Of a stretch of DNA of 64,000 nucleotides, positions 51,791 through 63,030 are shown piece by piece. The position numbers were made by a program, and so were the translations under genes. Under the pieces are notes generated by a model, which saw only the letters and a program-made list of their open reading frames with translations, was not told where the DNA came from and did not search any database. The DNA is from Ixodes scapularis (lineage: Eukaryota; Arthropoda; Arachnida; Ixodida; Ixodidae). Position 1 is the stretch's first letter. Each line of letters starts with the position of its first letter. The stretch spans positions 195,499,027 to 195,563,026 of the forward strand of contig NW_024609857.1 of NCBI RefSeq assembly GCF_016920785.2. Reading direction: 5' to 3'.

Positions 51791-54700
51791 TAATAATAAT
51801 AATAATAATAATAATATTTATTCATGAGAGAAGAATTACCTAGTTCAGCTTCGGACCTGGTCAAAGCCGGCAAGGGCTTGTGGGACCAGATCCAGCAAGA
51901 GAAGAATCAAACGGCGAGCTCGCATATTGTCACACAGTATGTAAAAATAAAAGAAGAGAAGAAAATTGCACAAAAAATTGTCATTGCTCCCGCAGGACGA
52001 ACGCAGTTAGCCGCTGGGCCAGCAGATCAGTCGGAGCACCAAATAAAAAAACGGCACTGATCGGCGCGCGCACACACACACACACACGTACACTTGTAAG
52101 TCCGTATTGAAGAAAGGCGAAGCAGAACGTCGGGACCAACAGACCAAGACTGTAGTTACAAATAGTGTAGGGCACTAAAAAGAAAAAGAGCACCAACGAA
52201 AAAAAAAAAATCACTGGGCAAACTCGCAGAGGTCTTAGGGCCTCACGATGATGCAGATAAAGCAACAATCTACTTCAGGACAAAATTGAGAAATGAAAAG
52301 GAAAATAATATCGCAAACAGAATAATCAACGTTTCACCGATATCATATGAAGCTCACAGTCACTGTCGCGATACGTCAGAAAATGTTGTTTTCAGAGTTT
52401 TCTTTAATTTCTTGTTTGAGGTAATGGAAAATATTGAGTCTGGTAAATCATTGAACACTTTCGGCACATAAAAAGCGCGCGTACTTTCACCATATCGCGT
52501 TCTCACTCGTGGTATGTCGAAACGAGAGGTAGTCCTAAGTTCCCGCGGCGAATCTGATGTGACCTTAAATTCGCTCTCCCAGAAGTGGCGCCAGATCACC
52601 GTTTGAAGAAAGAGGGAGTGGAATGAGGGCAGTTCAAGCGAACCAAACAAGTTAGCGTTTGACGAAAATGGTGTGTTATACGTGACGTTCTTAAGGATTG
52701 CGTTTAGAATTCGGTCAATTCTGGAATGCCAGAAGAGTGTACAATTAAAAAAAAATTGTGATCCCGTACCTTAGTATACCGTAGGCCAGAGCGTGCACAA
52801 CCCTTTTCCTGATGGAGAAAGGTAGGAATCTTTTTATGTTGTATAGCATACAAGACACTGACCTCAGCCGTTGACAAAGATGCGTCATATGAGTAGTCCA
52901 AGAAAGATCGCAATCAAAGTAAATGCCTAGGTATTTGATCGAACTAACATATTCTATAGGATCACACTGAGTACACAAGCAACCGGAGTTGTGGAGAAAT
53001 AGCGGATAGGTCAACCTTATATTCTTTAAGGGATTGCAGAAACATATAAGCTTTGTTTTAGAGGCATTTACTCGAAGCTTGTTTACCGAAAACCAGTCCA
53101 TGACGCTAATTACATCCAGTTGGAGCATGTCCACTGCACGCTGGTACACTAGATGGCGAGAAAGCAAAACAGTGTCATCAGCGTACTGAAACATTATTGA
53201 ATTGGTAATGGATGATGAAATGTCGTTCACAAATATGTTAAATAACAGTGGTGACAAAATCGAACCCTGAGGGACTCCAGATCTTAGGAGGGCCTTTGCA
53301 CTATGGACATTGCCTACCGCTACAACCTGTGTGCGATTTGTAAGAAAACATTTGAACAGTGCGTGAAATGGGCCACGAAAGCCCAATCTATACAGCTTGT
53401 CTAGGAGGATGTCATGGTCTACTGTATCAAACGCTTTAGCGACATCAATAAAGAGTGCACACACATACATGTTGTGTTTGAAAGAATGGTGAAGGAAGTC
53501 TGAAAAGGTTTCTAGAAGATTGGTGGTACCACGACCAGCGACAAAACCGTATTGGTTTGGCGATATTACTGCGTGTTTCTCAAGAAAACTTGACATAACG
53601 ACAAAAAGATGTTTCTCCAGAATCTGTGAAATACAAGACCGTATAGAGATAGGCCTATACGAGGAAATCTCGTTTCGTACACCACCCTTAAAAAGCGGAA
53701 CTACCAGAGCTTGCTTTAATTCGTTGTAGACAATGCCAGAATCCAGAATGTTATTTATCAGAACGAGAAGTACGTCCTTTAACGAGTCATAATTCCGGCA
53801 TAGGTCACCTACTGCAATGCCATCCACACCGGCCGACCGGAAACGTTTAAACCCAAAAAGATAAGAACGCAAGTCTGGCTCCGTTAAAGAAGGAAGAAAT
53901 GCAGATTCCGAGATTGACGAGGCTGCGGGCAATCGATCCCCAGCACAGTGAGATGCGACAACGCCTGCGCCTGCGAAGGAGCGATTGAACTTGTTCACAG
54001 TAAGAGTGAGATCAGTGCCGAAATGTTTAATTAGACTATCGGCTACGTTCGTTTTCAGGCACCCACGAAATTCATTGATAATGGACCAAGTTTTCCTGAC
54101 ATCAGAACCAGCGTCAGAGATCTTTTTAGCAAAGTAGGACCGCTTCGCTGAACGAATGAGAGCGTTTACACGGTTCCTGGGGATCTTACAATCCAGCTTG
54201 AAAGCGGCATTGTTGGGAGAACGCCGACTCTTTCTCCACAGTTGCTCTTTGAGTCCTATGGTCTCAAGTATTTCAGAAGTCATCCAGGGCAGTGTGGGCC
54301 TGCGTTTCTTGACATGCACAACCTTCTTTGATTGGCCTCGAAATTTTTGTATAACACTAGTAAAATTTGTATATAAATTTTCGCCGTTGACAGATGACAA
54401 CAAAGCTGCCCAGTCATAACCGGCAATGAGCCGATCGAACATTTTCAAGTCAAGCTTCTCAAAGCGGTACCTTGCCTCAATCACAGGAACTGCCTTAGTA
54501 AAGATACATTGACAAGCCACAAAGTAGTGGTCGGCTAGTTTTTGAAGAATTACGGCGGACTGAATGGAAGCATCAGAAGCGCGGACATTAATATGGTCAA
54601 GGCATGCAGAAACAAGATTCCCATTTAGCACTTCCTCTCCGTTGGGCTTTGAATGGTGGATGTTATACCATGATCCGAAAGAAGAGATAAATATTCGCAG

Positions 54701-55575
54701 ACGTGTGATTTGGAACCCTTAAGCGTGTCAGTATTGATATCGCCTACTAACCATACATTTAATTCCTTAGTTAGTCCCCGCAAGTGTTCTCTCAGCTCAT
54801 CTAAGAAGCTATTACAGTTTGAGGAAGGAGGTCTGTAAACTGCTAGCAACGATATTTCATGGCTGAAGTTAGAAATCTTAAGAGCCAGACTTTCTGAGTT
54901 CTTAAACGAGACATCGATTTTAGTTACTGACCACGAGTCCCTGACAAAGACACCGATCCCACCTCCTCTAGTATTGACACGATTGTAAAAGAAACTATGA
55001 AACCGTGGTATTGTGAATTGTGGTAGCCATTCAACGCTTACATTTATCTCGGTCAAAATAAATGCATCAACTTGGTCGCAGATTTTAGTACTAATTACCT
55101 TGAATTCGTCCCTGTATTTATGAATGCTACGAATGTTAACATGTACAACTGCGAAACGATCTGTGGGAGACGAAGCAAGCGTGTCACTAAACGAAGTAAA
55201 GTCGGCATACTGGGAAAAACTTGTCATGACGGTTAAGTGATAAGATCGATATCACGTTTTCGAGAGATTCTCACGGGAGGGACGCCCTCTTCTTTTCGAG
55301 CGAAAATTCTCCCGTTCTTTACCCAGACGAATTTATATCCACGTTCCCTTCCGCGCGAGCGAGCGAGCCAGAAGAGTTCCCTGTTAGATGGTGTGAGGTT
55401 CTCATTGAAATATACTTTGCCCGGTGTGCCCTCACTAGCCAAGTGCCTAAGCTTGCCACGTGCCTGCATCCATCGGTCTTTGATGGAAACTGACGCAAAT
55501 TTCACCAGAATCGTTGGATTCTGATCTCGCTTGGATTGTATCCTCTGTGTCGACAGGACATCAGATAGTAGGTGT
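51791..55575 (-). pseudogene. long antisense LINE (ORF1 C-terminus, APE endonuclease, RT)
   Basis: Plus-strand (AAT)n at 51791-51814 is the 3' tail. On the minus strand, 5' to 3': an ORF1 C-terminus (about 55570-55233: NPTILVKFASVSIKDRW, VYFNENLTPSNRELFWLAR, YKFVWVKNGRIFARK); an endonuclease (55227-54625: VVHVNIRSIHKYRDEF, TRGGGIGVFVRD, VWLVGDINTDTL); and RT (54631-52745: SSYRPISIRSCISQILEK, FIDVAKAFDTVDHDILLDKL, SGVPQGSILSPLLFNIFVND, MFQYADDTVLL). Frame changes occur near 54630, 52750 and 52650. The RT core is intact for 628 codons. A different lineage from the LINE at 33286. Confidence 0.9.
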
Positions 55576-55608
55576 CCTTTGATGATAATATTAATAATAT
55601 TAATAAAA

Positions 55609-55907
55609 GAAAAACCGCATCTCCACGTGGTGAATGATGTTGATTGGGGCGAAGCTCTGGTGGTGCTTGTCTGCGTAGACGCTGAGCCGCAGCATGCCAA
55701 GCCTTTCGTTCGTTTTCATCCATGTCACGCTGCGGTCCAATGCTCAAATGCGTATATAACCACGTTCCATACCACACATTATCTTTCTGACATGGATGAA
55801 AAGGAACGAAAGGCTCGGCATGCTGCGGCTCACCGTCTACGCAGACAAGCACCACCAGAGCTTCGCCCCAATCAACATCATTCACCACGTGGAGATGCGG
55901 TTGTTTT
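55609..55907. repeat. near-perfect 118-bp inverted duplication
   Basis: Arms 55609-55727 and 55788-55907, loop about 60 bp. Landmarks are ccgcatctccacgtggtga, tggtggtgcttgtctgcgta and tttcatccatgtca, with complements in the right arm. Each arm, read outward from the loop, opens with ATG and encodes the same ~40 residues (MDE(K/N)ERKA-HAAA-RLRRQAPPEL...), so one coding-like segment is duplicated head to head. It lies just 5' of the LINE's truncated end. Confidence 0.85.
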
Positions 55908-56014
55908 GTTTTTCCCTACACGAGCACGGGAGCACGTGCTCACGCGCTCGTGACCCGACGGCGGACGAACATACGGACATGGCTAGCCCCTAAGGAGCTT
56001 CGCCCCAAATAATA

Positions 56015-56143
56015 GAGAGTTTTAGTAGATCGTTCCCATGACTCCGATAACGATACCCGATACTCCGCCACCGCCTCCCTTGTGCATGCATAGTATCGTT
56101 ATCGGGGCTATCGGAGGTATCGGAACGATCTACTAAAACTTTC
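56015..56143. mobile_element. TA-flanked MITE, 129 bp (Tc1/mariner-like)
   Basis: Ends gagagttttagtagatcgtt and the complement aacgatctactaaaactttc, with TA at 56013-56014 and 56144-56145. The interior has a complementary pair, gactccgataacgata and tatcgttatcgggg. No coding sequence. TA duplication suggests Tc1/mariner; the assignment is by structure only. Confidence 0.75.
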
Positions 56144-57060
56144 TAATAATAATAATTTTATTGGTGACGGCGCGTAGATTAAGGAAGTTCGATTTGCGGG
56201 ACTGGACAAAGCCTGCATCGGGTTACGGGCCGAGACCCAGTGTGCTAAGTTGTATATTAGGATGTTTACAATAATAATAATAATAATAATAATACAAAAT
56301 AAAACCAACACCAATAATAATAATAATACCTATTTTTGTGCTCCCAAAAGCGACATGCAGTTTTTCACTTAGGTGCACAAACAGGATACATAAAACAACC
56401 AGCTCAAAACAAGCAGAGAAAGGTCATGAACCAAACATACACTTAAATTACAAAGTGGAGAAAAGTCCTTTCACTTGCATCCTAAAATTATTGAAGTGAC
56501 TTAATGAGTCTATTTTTGCATTATCCAAGCGAATAAAGCTATTGTATGCACGTTAGATATCAGGGAAAATGCATGATATGTACATAAAAAGCGAAATGAC
56601 TTCTGCTCGAACGAGACGAGACATGAATATTCACGTCACTTAAAATCCTCCCATTTGATACGATTCAATTTACTAGCTTGTACAAGCACGTTAGACCACA
56701 CTATTCTTCTGTCATATAGAGTCATCAAAGAAGATTTTTAAGAAAAAACGTACAGTGGAAATAAAATTGATGTCTGAATTGACGTTCAAATCGACGTATA
56801 CTATTTTTATATACTCGTCTGAAAGGGTCTTCCAAGAATATAAGCATAGGCTGTCGCTTTGGACACTGAGCTAAGCAATTCGAAACTTTAGAAGCCACCT
56901 GCTCTGGGAAAAGTAAAAAAAATATGGTGCATTTAAAACATTTTGATGCTCCTTGATTTCGAATTAAGTACTCTTTGTTTGCTCCATGTGCCCAGTTATT
57001 AAAGGGTGATGCGTCATTCTGTCTTTGACAAATAAAGAGCTTTTTTTGTTCCATCGTGAC
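56144..57060 (-). pseudogene. degraded LINE 3'-end sequence with AAT repeats
   Basis: Two (AAT)n tracts (about 56266-56294 and 56312-56328) look like LINE tails in antisense. The sequence after them has fragmentary ORF2 C-terminal-like peptides (e.g. a segment ending NFRMQVKGLFST) with many stops. Family not assignable. Confidence 0.4.
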
Positions 57061-58956
57061 AGGCTCTTCGAGTTCTGTTCGTTTTGTCAGCCCATATAAT
57101 AGAAAGCTGAAAGAAATCGTGTAAAGCTTTTTCTTTCTAGAATCGCAGCGCTAATAATTTCAGAAATCACTTGGTCTGTTGAACTTTGTTCTACCTAGTA
57201 TCACTAAATAAGCTAAGCTTCAGAGTAACGACACTTGCCGATGGATGGATGGATGGATGGATGGTAATGGCTATACCCTTTGTAACGGGCGACAGCTTGC
57301 GCCAACTAGCCTAACATTTCGTCATTTCTTCTACTATTTTCTTTTACTTTGTATGAATTTTGTTATAACAGACCCCCTCTCTTTTAAATTGAATTTATTG
57401 CCTATTTTTATATGTTTTTTTTTTATCCTTCCCTAGATCTCTTCCACCAATCTTCCGATCTCCTCTTAGTTACCGCAATTCTTTCCCTATCCATTCGTCC
57501 ATCCATTGCGATATTAAGCCACATTGCCATATTGTGGCTTAATATCACGGTTGCCAGTTGTCTGAAGCTTTATCTAAAATTTCAAGAAACGCTTTTTGGT
57601 CCTCCACAAATGTGCAAGCCGTTCGCGACAGAGCAAATAGATTTTACATGAGCTTCCTAACACCGAATCTAATGTTGAGGATGTCGCATTTTTTAATTAT
57701 GACGATCGGCAATTGCGTCTGCTCTGCACAAGCACCAACATGGCGGCGCCCACAACAATGTCGGAGAACAGAGTGCCGATACTCTAAGCGCAGCTCATTT
57801 AGTGGCTCTGGTTCTACCTATAACGAGTGTGCTTTCACAGCAATCTTTACAAAAAAATGCGTAACCTAAATTTAAATACACATATTCGTTCTGAAAAAAA
57901 GAAATTGTACGAATAATATCTGCTAATGGCAGTTTCAAGTTTGTATCTTGAACGGGCCGCTATGTTTATCATTGTCCCAGTCTGGCAAGCAAAAAAAAAA
58001 AAAAACAGATATGAAAGAGCGCAACTTGCTTTGAATATTTGTTGCATTCGTTACACATTATGACACGGCAGGTTTAACACTATAGACTCCGACATTGCCA
58101 GCGCGCAAATCCGTGAGGCTGGCGTGCACAACAGATAATTTACTTGGCGGCGTCAACACGTTCCAGCCTGGCAGGTAAGGTACCAAAGGATGATTGCCCT
58201 GAACGGCTACATGGGCCAATTGCTGCTCTCCACCTTATGCGCAGCAATCTCAGCTGTCAAGCGGGACTCACATATGTGTTTCCATTTGCGTTTGCGATGG
58301 CGAACCAGAAAAACTGCAAAGGTTACGAGTAATAAAGAATAAAATATATCAGTGAGGACGACGACACTACAAAGAGGACACGAGCAAACGAGAGAAGAGG
58401 ACGGCTGCCGCAGTTGCCTACCTTACAGTGGCTAGTCGTCTCGTCGTGCATGCTCAGGATGTCTGAAAATTGTGAACTACGCCACAAAGTAAAAACATGG
58501 CACACCGCACACCGCATCTGTCTAACCAGCTGGGCACAAGCGAAAAGGACACTAAGCCAAATATTTTCCTCCTGGGATCCGATTTAGGTCACCGCGAGAT
58601 TGAGATTTAAGTTTCCTCTCGAAGAGCGACCAAAATAGTGTTCGTACACGATTGTCTGCTAACGCGAGTGAAGAACTTGGTTCGCAGTGCCCATTATTGG
58701 ATTAGAATCTCCGATTTACAGACTACTTATCTTCTGAATTTATCAATTTTGGTAAACCTTCCTCCGGTCGGTGGGTTGGTTCGAGAATTCCTTGGTCTTG
58801 TAGAAACAAAACCTCATTAGAGAGGAGAGCGAAAATTAGTAACCCTTCCAAGTAATTTCTGTAGTTCCCACCATAACGATTACGATTTTGATTGCAAACT
58901 ACCAAAATAAATAAAATAATTAATAAAATTGCTTCAAGAGTAATTCATTACAAGCA
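57061..58956. other. intron with (GGAT)n repeat and a 14-bp hairpin
   Basis: (GGAT)n at 57241-57262 leads into ccctttgtaacgggcgacag, a likely SINE/LINE tail in antisense. 57510-57546 is a perfect hairpin (gatattaagccaca / tgtggcttaatatc). No coding region recognised. Confidence 0.55.
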
Positions 58957-59233
58957 TGTGATGATGTTCATGCTGAATGGACAAAAAAGGAAGACAACCC
59001 AAGAAACACGAAAGGAACGGCACGAGAGATTCGAGGAGGGACAGCCAGCGACCGACAGCTAGGCCATGGTGCTCGGGTAAACGGCCCGAGCAAAGACTGT
59101 GTTGCAAGTCGGTGGCAACCAGGAAACCGCCGGACGAAGTCTCCAAGGATTACAAATTGCTGAAATTCGATTTGGTCTCGCCTTTGATTATCTTACTACC
59201 TTCATTTAGCACGAACTAACGGACCTCGTGACA
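58957..59233 (+). repeat. 5' LTR of a short LTR retrotransposon
   Basis: 277 bp from tgtgatgatgttcat to cctcgtgaca (TG...CA). It is followed by attggcgtccgcgacagg, a primer-binding-site-like sequence starting one base or so after the LTR. The first ~87 bp recur at 60821. Confidence 0.8.
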
Positions 59234-60820
59234 ATTGGCGTCCGCGACAGGACGAGACCTACTGAATTTCGGTAATATTATTTCTAGCAGAGATTATTAT
59301 GTCCCGCAGGGGTAGGTATTGGGGAAAATTTTTAGCACAGACGTAGCCGAAATAATATAATTTCTTTTAGCTAGAAGGTACCAGAGAATTATTTCGTAAA
59401 AAAAACATATAGCTCAATGATGTAGCGAAACTCGGGGAGTCGTGGGGGATCGAAAAGGTGTCACTTAAGAAATGGCTAGAAAGTCACCTTGCCTACGGAA
59501 AGCAAGATTGGGAGCTGGAATTCGAAGAATGGGAATCGCTATGGCAAGAGACGGACAATCGAGGTGGCAGAGATTCCTTAGAAATGCAGAAATGTACAAG
59601 AGAGACTGCCGCACAGCAGTCCCGTCTTCAGGCCGAGTCTCATTGCCTGAAAGAGGTGATAGGAGTTTTGGTAGCCATTGTAGCGTCAGCTCAAGATGCG
59701 ATGTGCGCATCAGTTGAAGAGCGATACGCAGATGATGAAGTTGACGATGACTCCGGACGCAACCAATGAATTGTGGCTGGAACTTCTAGCCAGTGATGCT
59801 TCTGAATCCCGACAACGAAATAGCGGCGAGAAGTCCAAAATAAAGAAATGTCCGACTGAATCTCGTCGAAGGAGACGCAGCGTTGTTCCTGCAAGAGAAC
59901 CACGGAGACGAGTGTCTTACGTCGTGCAGATCAGAGGAGGGCGGAGAGAGTGCTTCAAGGTACGCAAGCTTCGTCGCCGGACAGGAGTCACTGGGGAGAC
60001 AGGACGCATGCCAGATAAGCAGGCGTCAGAGAAGAGTGGGCCAGAAGATGGGGAAGCAAGTTGGGATACAAAGACAAACCGGATGCTAAAAGGCTCAGAG
60101 GCTGAGGCTAACTTGGCAGATTGAGTGTGACGCCAAAACGCGGTTAGGGCCCACGCCGAGCTGGTCAGCTGGAAGGCCCACGTTAGGCGGTGAGCCAATT
60201 TAGATTCAGATGGCCAATTTAATACTGAAATTTTGAACGGACATTATACACTGCAGGTCTGTAGCGTTTCCTGCAAGTCGTAAGCTGCTTTATTTCTATT
60301 TTTTGTTTTTTTCGTCTTTCGATTTACGACTTTTCTTTTGGCGATTCCTTTGTTTTTCATTTAAACTTTCAATGTCACGTGAGTTCTACGTGGTATTCGA
60401 ACACTAAGTAAACTTCACGTTTTCGGATGTTTGTGGCGATGCTTGGCTACTTTCAGGGCAATTATTTTGAAGAAAATTTGTGATTTTGTTTTTATTTTCT
60501 TTTTGGACTAAGCGTTGAGTAATGGGTTACAATGTTATTTAAGATGCTTTTCAACAGTTCTTTGAGTAGGATTTTGTGTAAACATTGGCGTGTCTCAAGC
60601 ATGTTTAGGTTTTTTTCAGGACGTATTTCTCGTAATTTATTGTTGCGAATATTTTTTTTTTTTTTTTTGTGAAAGCGCTATCAGCTCTCAGCGTTATTAT
60701 TTTCTTTGCGGGAACGCGAAGCCTGACTGTTCTGTGTACATCTGGAACTCTCTTGAGAGTCATATCATTGACGGTTTCTGTTCTCCTTTCTTATGAAACA
60801 AAAACTTAAGTAGGGGGTTG
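59234..60820 (+). mobile_element. internal region of the short LTR retrotransposon (no pol)
   Basis: 1.59 kb with a primer-binding-like start and a purine-rich aagtagggggttg directly before the second LTR. Contains the gag-like frames described below, then about 700 bp of AT-rich non-coding sequence. No protease, RT or integrase. This is either a deletion derivative or a naturally non-autonomous (LARD/TRIM-like) element. Confidence 0.7.
59413..60124 (+). CDS. gag-like protein of the short LTR element, in two overlapping frames
   Basis: The first frame is open from 59413 (after a TAG; first in-frame ATG at about 59584) to 59769 and encodes an acidic, Trp/Glu-rich region (ESWGIEKVSLKKWLESHLAY, ELEFEEWESLW). 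The second, +1 frame (about 59696-60124) encodes a highly basic Arg-rich segment (ESRRRRRSVVPAREPRRRVS). Acidic then basic order is plausible for a gag split by a frameshift, but no zinc knuckle or known domain was recognised, so the assignment rests on position between the LTRs. Confidence 0.4.
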
Positions 60821-60909
60821 TGTGATGATGTTCATACCGAACGGAAAGAAAGGAAGACGACGCAAGAAGCACGAAAGGAACGGCACGAAGGTTTTGTGGA
60901 GGGACCATA
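60821..60909 (+). repeat. truncated 3' LTR
   Basis: Repeats the first ~87 bp of the LTR at 58957 (tgtgatgatgttcat, aaaggaacggcacga) with about 12% differences by eye, then diverges at gtggagggacc into unrelated sequence. The difference between the LTRs implies an old or recombined insertion. Confidence 0.7.
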
Positions 60910-61319
60910 GAGTAATACACACAAGGAAAAGCGAAAAGTCCGGCCGTGTCGCGGCCCAGATACGCCTCTAATCCCGTTAGCCCAGCGGCGCTGCTACGAA
61001 AACTGGTCTGAAAGAGTACTGTTTAAAAATACTCTCGCTAAAAACTGTGGCGCTTTAATAATATTTCAAGATTTCAAAACTGCCGTAGATGTCGACTCGG
61101 TTCCCGATCAGGCAGCTTTGCACGTGGTACATGTCACGTGAGAGAAGACAATGACTGACTCTCATGTCAGATGGAACGCTACGGTGTAGGCCTCAAGCCA
61201 GACGCTCCACTGGTAAACAGACTCGTCAACCTTCGGTTATTAAATACGTAACATTCGCGGCGAGGTAAAGAAATAAGCGGCGGTGGCAACGGGGCACGAA
61301 GCGGACGCGCTCTGCCAGC
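60910..61319 (+). other. possible LTR/leader sequence ahead of Gypsy gag
   Basis: Ends ttcggttattaaatacgtaaca followed by ttcgcggcgagg, which looks like an LTR end and leader. No matching second LTR is in the window. Weak support. Confidence 0.3.
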
Positions 61320-61765
61320 AAGGTGCGATGGTGGCAGCCACATAACTTGGCACCATCGGCAAGTTCATGCGGGGGTAGCGACGCGACATGGCCTTCGTAC
61401 TCGGAGCGACCAGAGTTCTACTGCATCGCGGACGTCGTCCAGGCGGCCGAGAAAAAGCTTGTTGTGTTATGCACGGTCTGCGGGGCGGCGACGTACGCCA
61501 TCATTCGTTCTCTCCGGCTCTTCCGTCACAAACAAGCTACGAGGATATCGTCCCGAAGCTGACGGCTCACTTCAGCCCTAGGCCGTTCGTTGTCGTGCAG
61601 CGGTTTCAGTTCGGGAAACGCGACCAGTGGCCGGGTGAGAGCGTCGCTGTCTAAATTGCCGAGCTTCGTCGGCTGATGTAGCACTGCGACTTCGGGCCGG
61701 CGCTGGACGATACGCTCCGAGACAGGTTGGTCTGCGGTCGCCAGGAAGAATCTCTTCAACGGATT
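61320..61765 (+). pseudogene. Ty3/Gypsy gag fragment
   Basis: Encodes WPSYSERPEFYCIADVVQAA and LCTVCGAATYAIIRSL in one frame. TSYEDIVPKLTAHFSPRPFV, VQRFQFGKRDQWPGESVAV and, after a stop, HCDFGPALDDTLRDRLVCG follow in a second frame. This is the usual order of the Gypsy gag capsid region. One frame change (about 61530) and two in-frame stops make it inactive. No zinc knuckle or pol follows; the next elements are the palindrome arrays. Confidence 0.85.
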
Positions 61766-62101
61766 CCATGTGATTACCGGTAACTGTCTGCCTATGGAAA
61801 CTGTCTCTGTTCGTTTTGCAGGGTTTCACCTCTCAGGGGAACAAGGAGAAAAACACTGTCAGTATGCTGCGTGTCGAATGGGGCACGCGGAGCGTAATCT
61901 TGCAATGTTCCACGCCGAATGCCGAATGAGATCCATAGTTCAATCTGTGCCTCTGCCTGTTTCGATTTGGATAGGCCTGTTGCTCTATGTTGCTGTCTGG
62001 GGGGGGGGGGGGGGGGGCTTGGAGAGCGCGCCTGCAAGGAGGCTAGAATAAAGTGCAACTACCGGGTTCGCCAGACGCGACCATGTAAAGCATGGCTGAA
62101 A
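61766..62101. other. intron with a G18 tract
   Basis: G18 at about 62000-62017. No gene recognised. Confidence 0.55.
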
Positions 62102-63030
62102 AAAAAAGTGAAAGCCGTTTACAACTCCCTGTAACACCGAATTAGAGCGCAGCTCTTGAGGAGGAGGAGGGAAGGGTACTGGGGGGGGTGAAGTGACCTG
62201 GGGGGGGTCACGTGACCTTGGGAGGTCACGTGACGATGACGATGCGGACTCCGATGACGTCATCAGCGATGATGACGATGACGATGCGGATGTCGGTGAC
62301 GTCATCAGTGACGTCACTGATGACGTCATTTGTGATGATGACGATGACGATTCGGATGCCCCCCCCCCCCGAAGTCACGTGACACCCCCAGGTCACGTGA
62401 CCACCCCCAGGGTCACGTGACCCCCGCCGAGGTCACGTGACCTCCCCGATGACGTCATCGTCACTGATGACGTCACCGGCATCCGCATCGTCATCGTCAT
62501 CATCACTGATGACCTCACCGGCATCCGCATCGTCATCATCACTGATGACGTCATCAGTGACGTCACTGATGACGTCACCGGAATCCGCATCGTCATCGTC
62601 ATCATCACTGATGACGTCATCAGTGACGTCACTGATGACCTCACCGGCATCCGCATCGTCATCGTCATCACCACTGATGACGTCATCAGTGACGTCACTG
62701 ATGACGTCATCAGTGACGATGACGATGACGATGCGGATGCCGGTGACGTCATCAGTGACGATGACGTCATCGGGGAGGTCACGTGACCTAGGCGGGGTCA
62801 CGTGACCCTCGGGGTGGTCACGTGACCCTGGGGGTGGTCACGTGACCTGGGGGGTGTCACGTGACCTTGAGGGTCACGTGACCCTGGGGGAGGGGTCACG
62901 TGACCTCTGGGGGTCACGTGACCTTGGGATGACCTTGGGGGCCACGTGACCTTGGGATGACCTTGGTTACACCGACGGCGACGGCGACGCCGCTCAAGCC
63001 GGGAACGGGCCCCTAAGAGCTGCGCTCTAA
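62102..63030. mobile_element. palindrome-array element, copy C (complete, inverted relative to copy A)
   Basis: Starts with the flank gtgaaagccgtttacaactc and the end ttagagcgcagctcttgagg; ends cctaagagctgcgctctaa at 63030. Contains by eye about 14 TCACGTGA palindromes in two clusters (62205-62445 and 62775-62925), enclosing a TGACGTCA array in ~60-66-bp units (62240-62775). Near the right end is the cggcgacggcgacgccgctc block shared with copies A, B and E. Confidence 0.85.

Noticed and set aside
57510..57546. Hairpin as a Rho-independent terminator
   Set aside because: No T tract follows and the genome is eukaryotic; kept only as a small palindrome.
61766..61930. Possible host exon after a ttttgcag acceptor-like sequence (GFHLSGEQGEKHCQYAACRM)
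   Set aside because: No match to the missing C-terminal region of the synthetase, no convincing donor, and no second exon to join.
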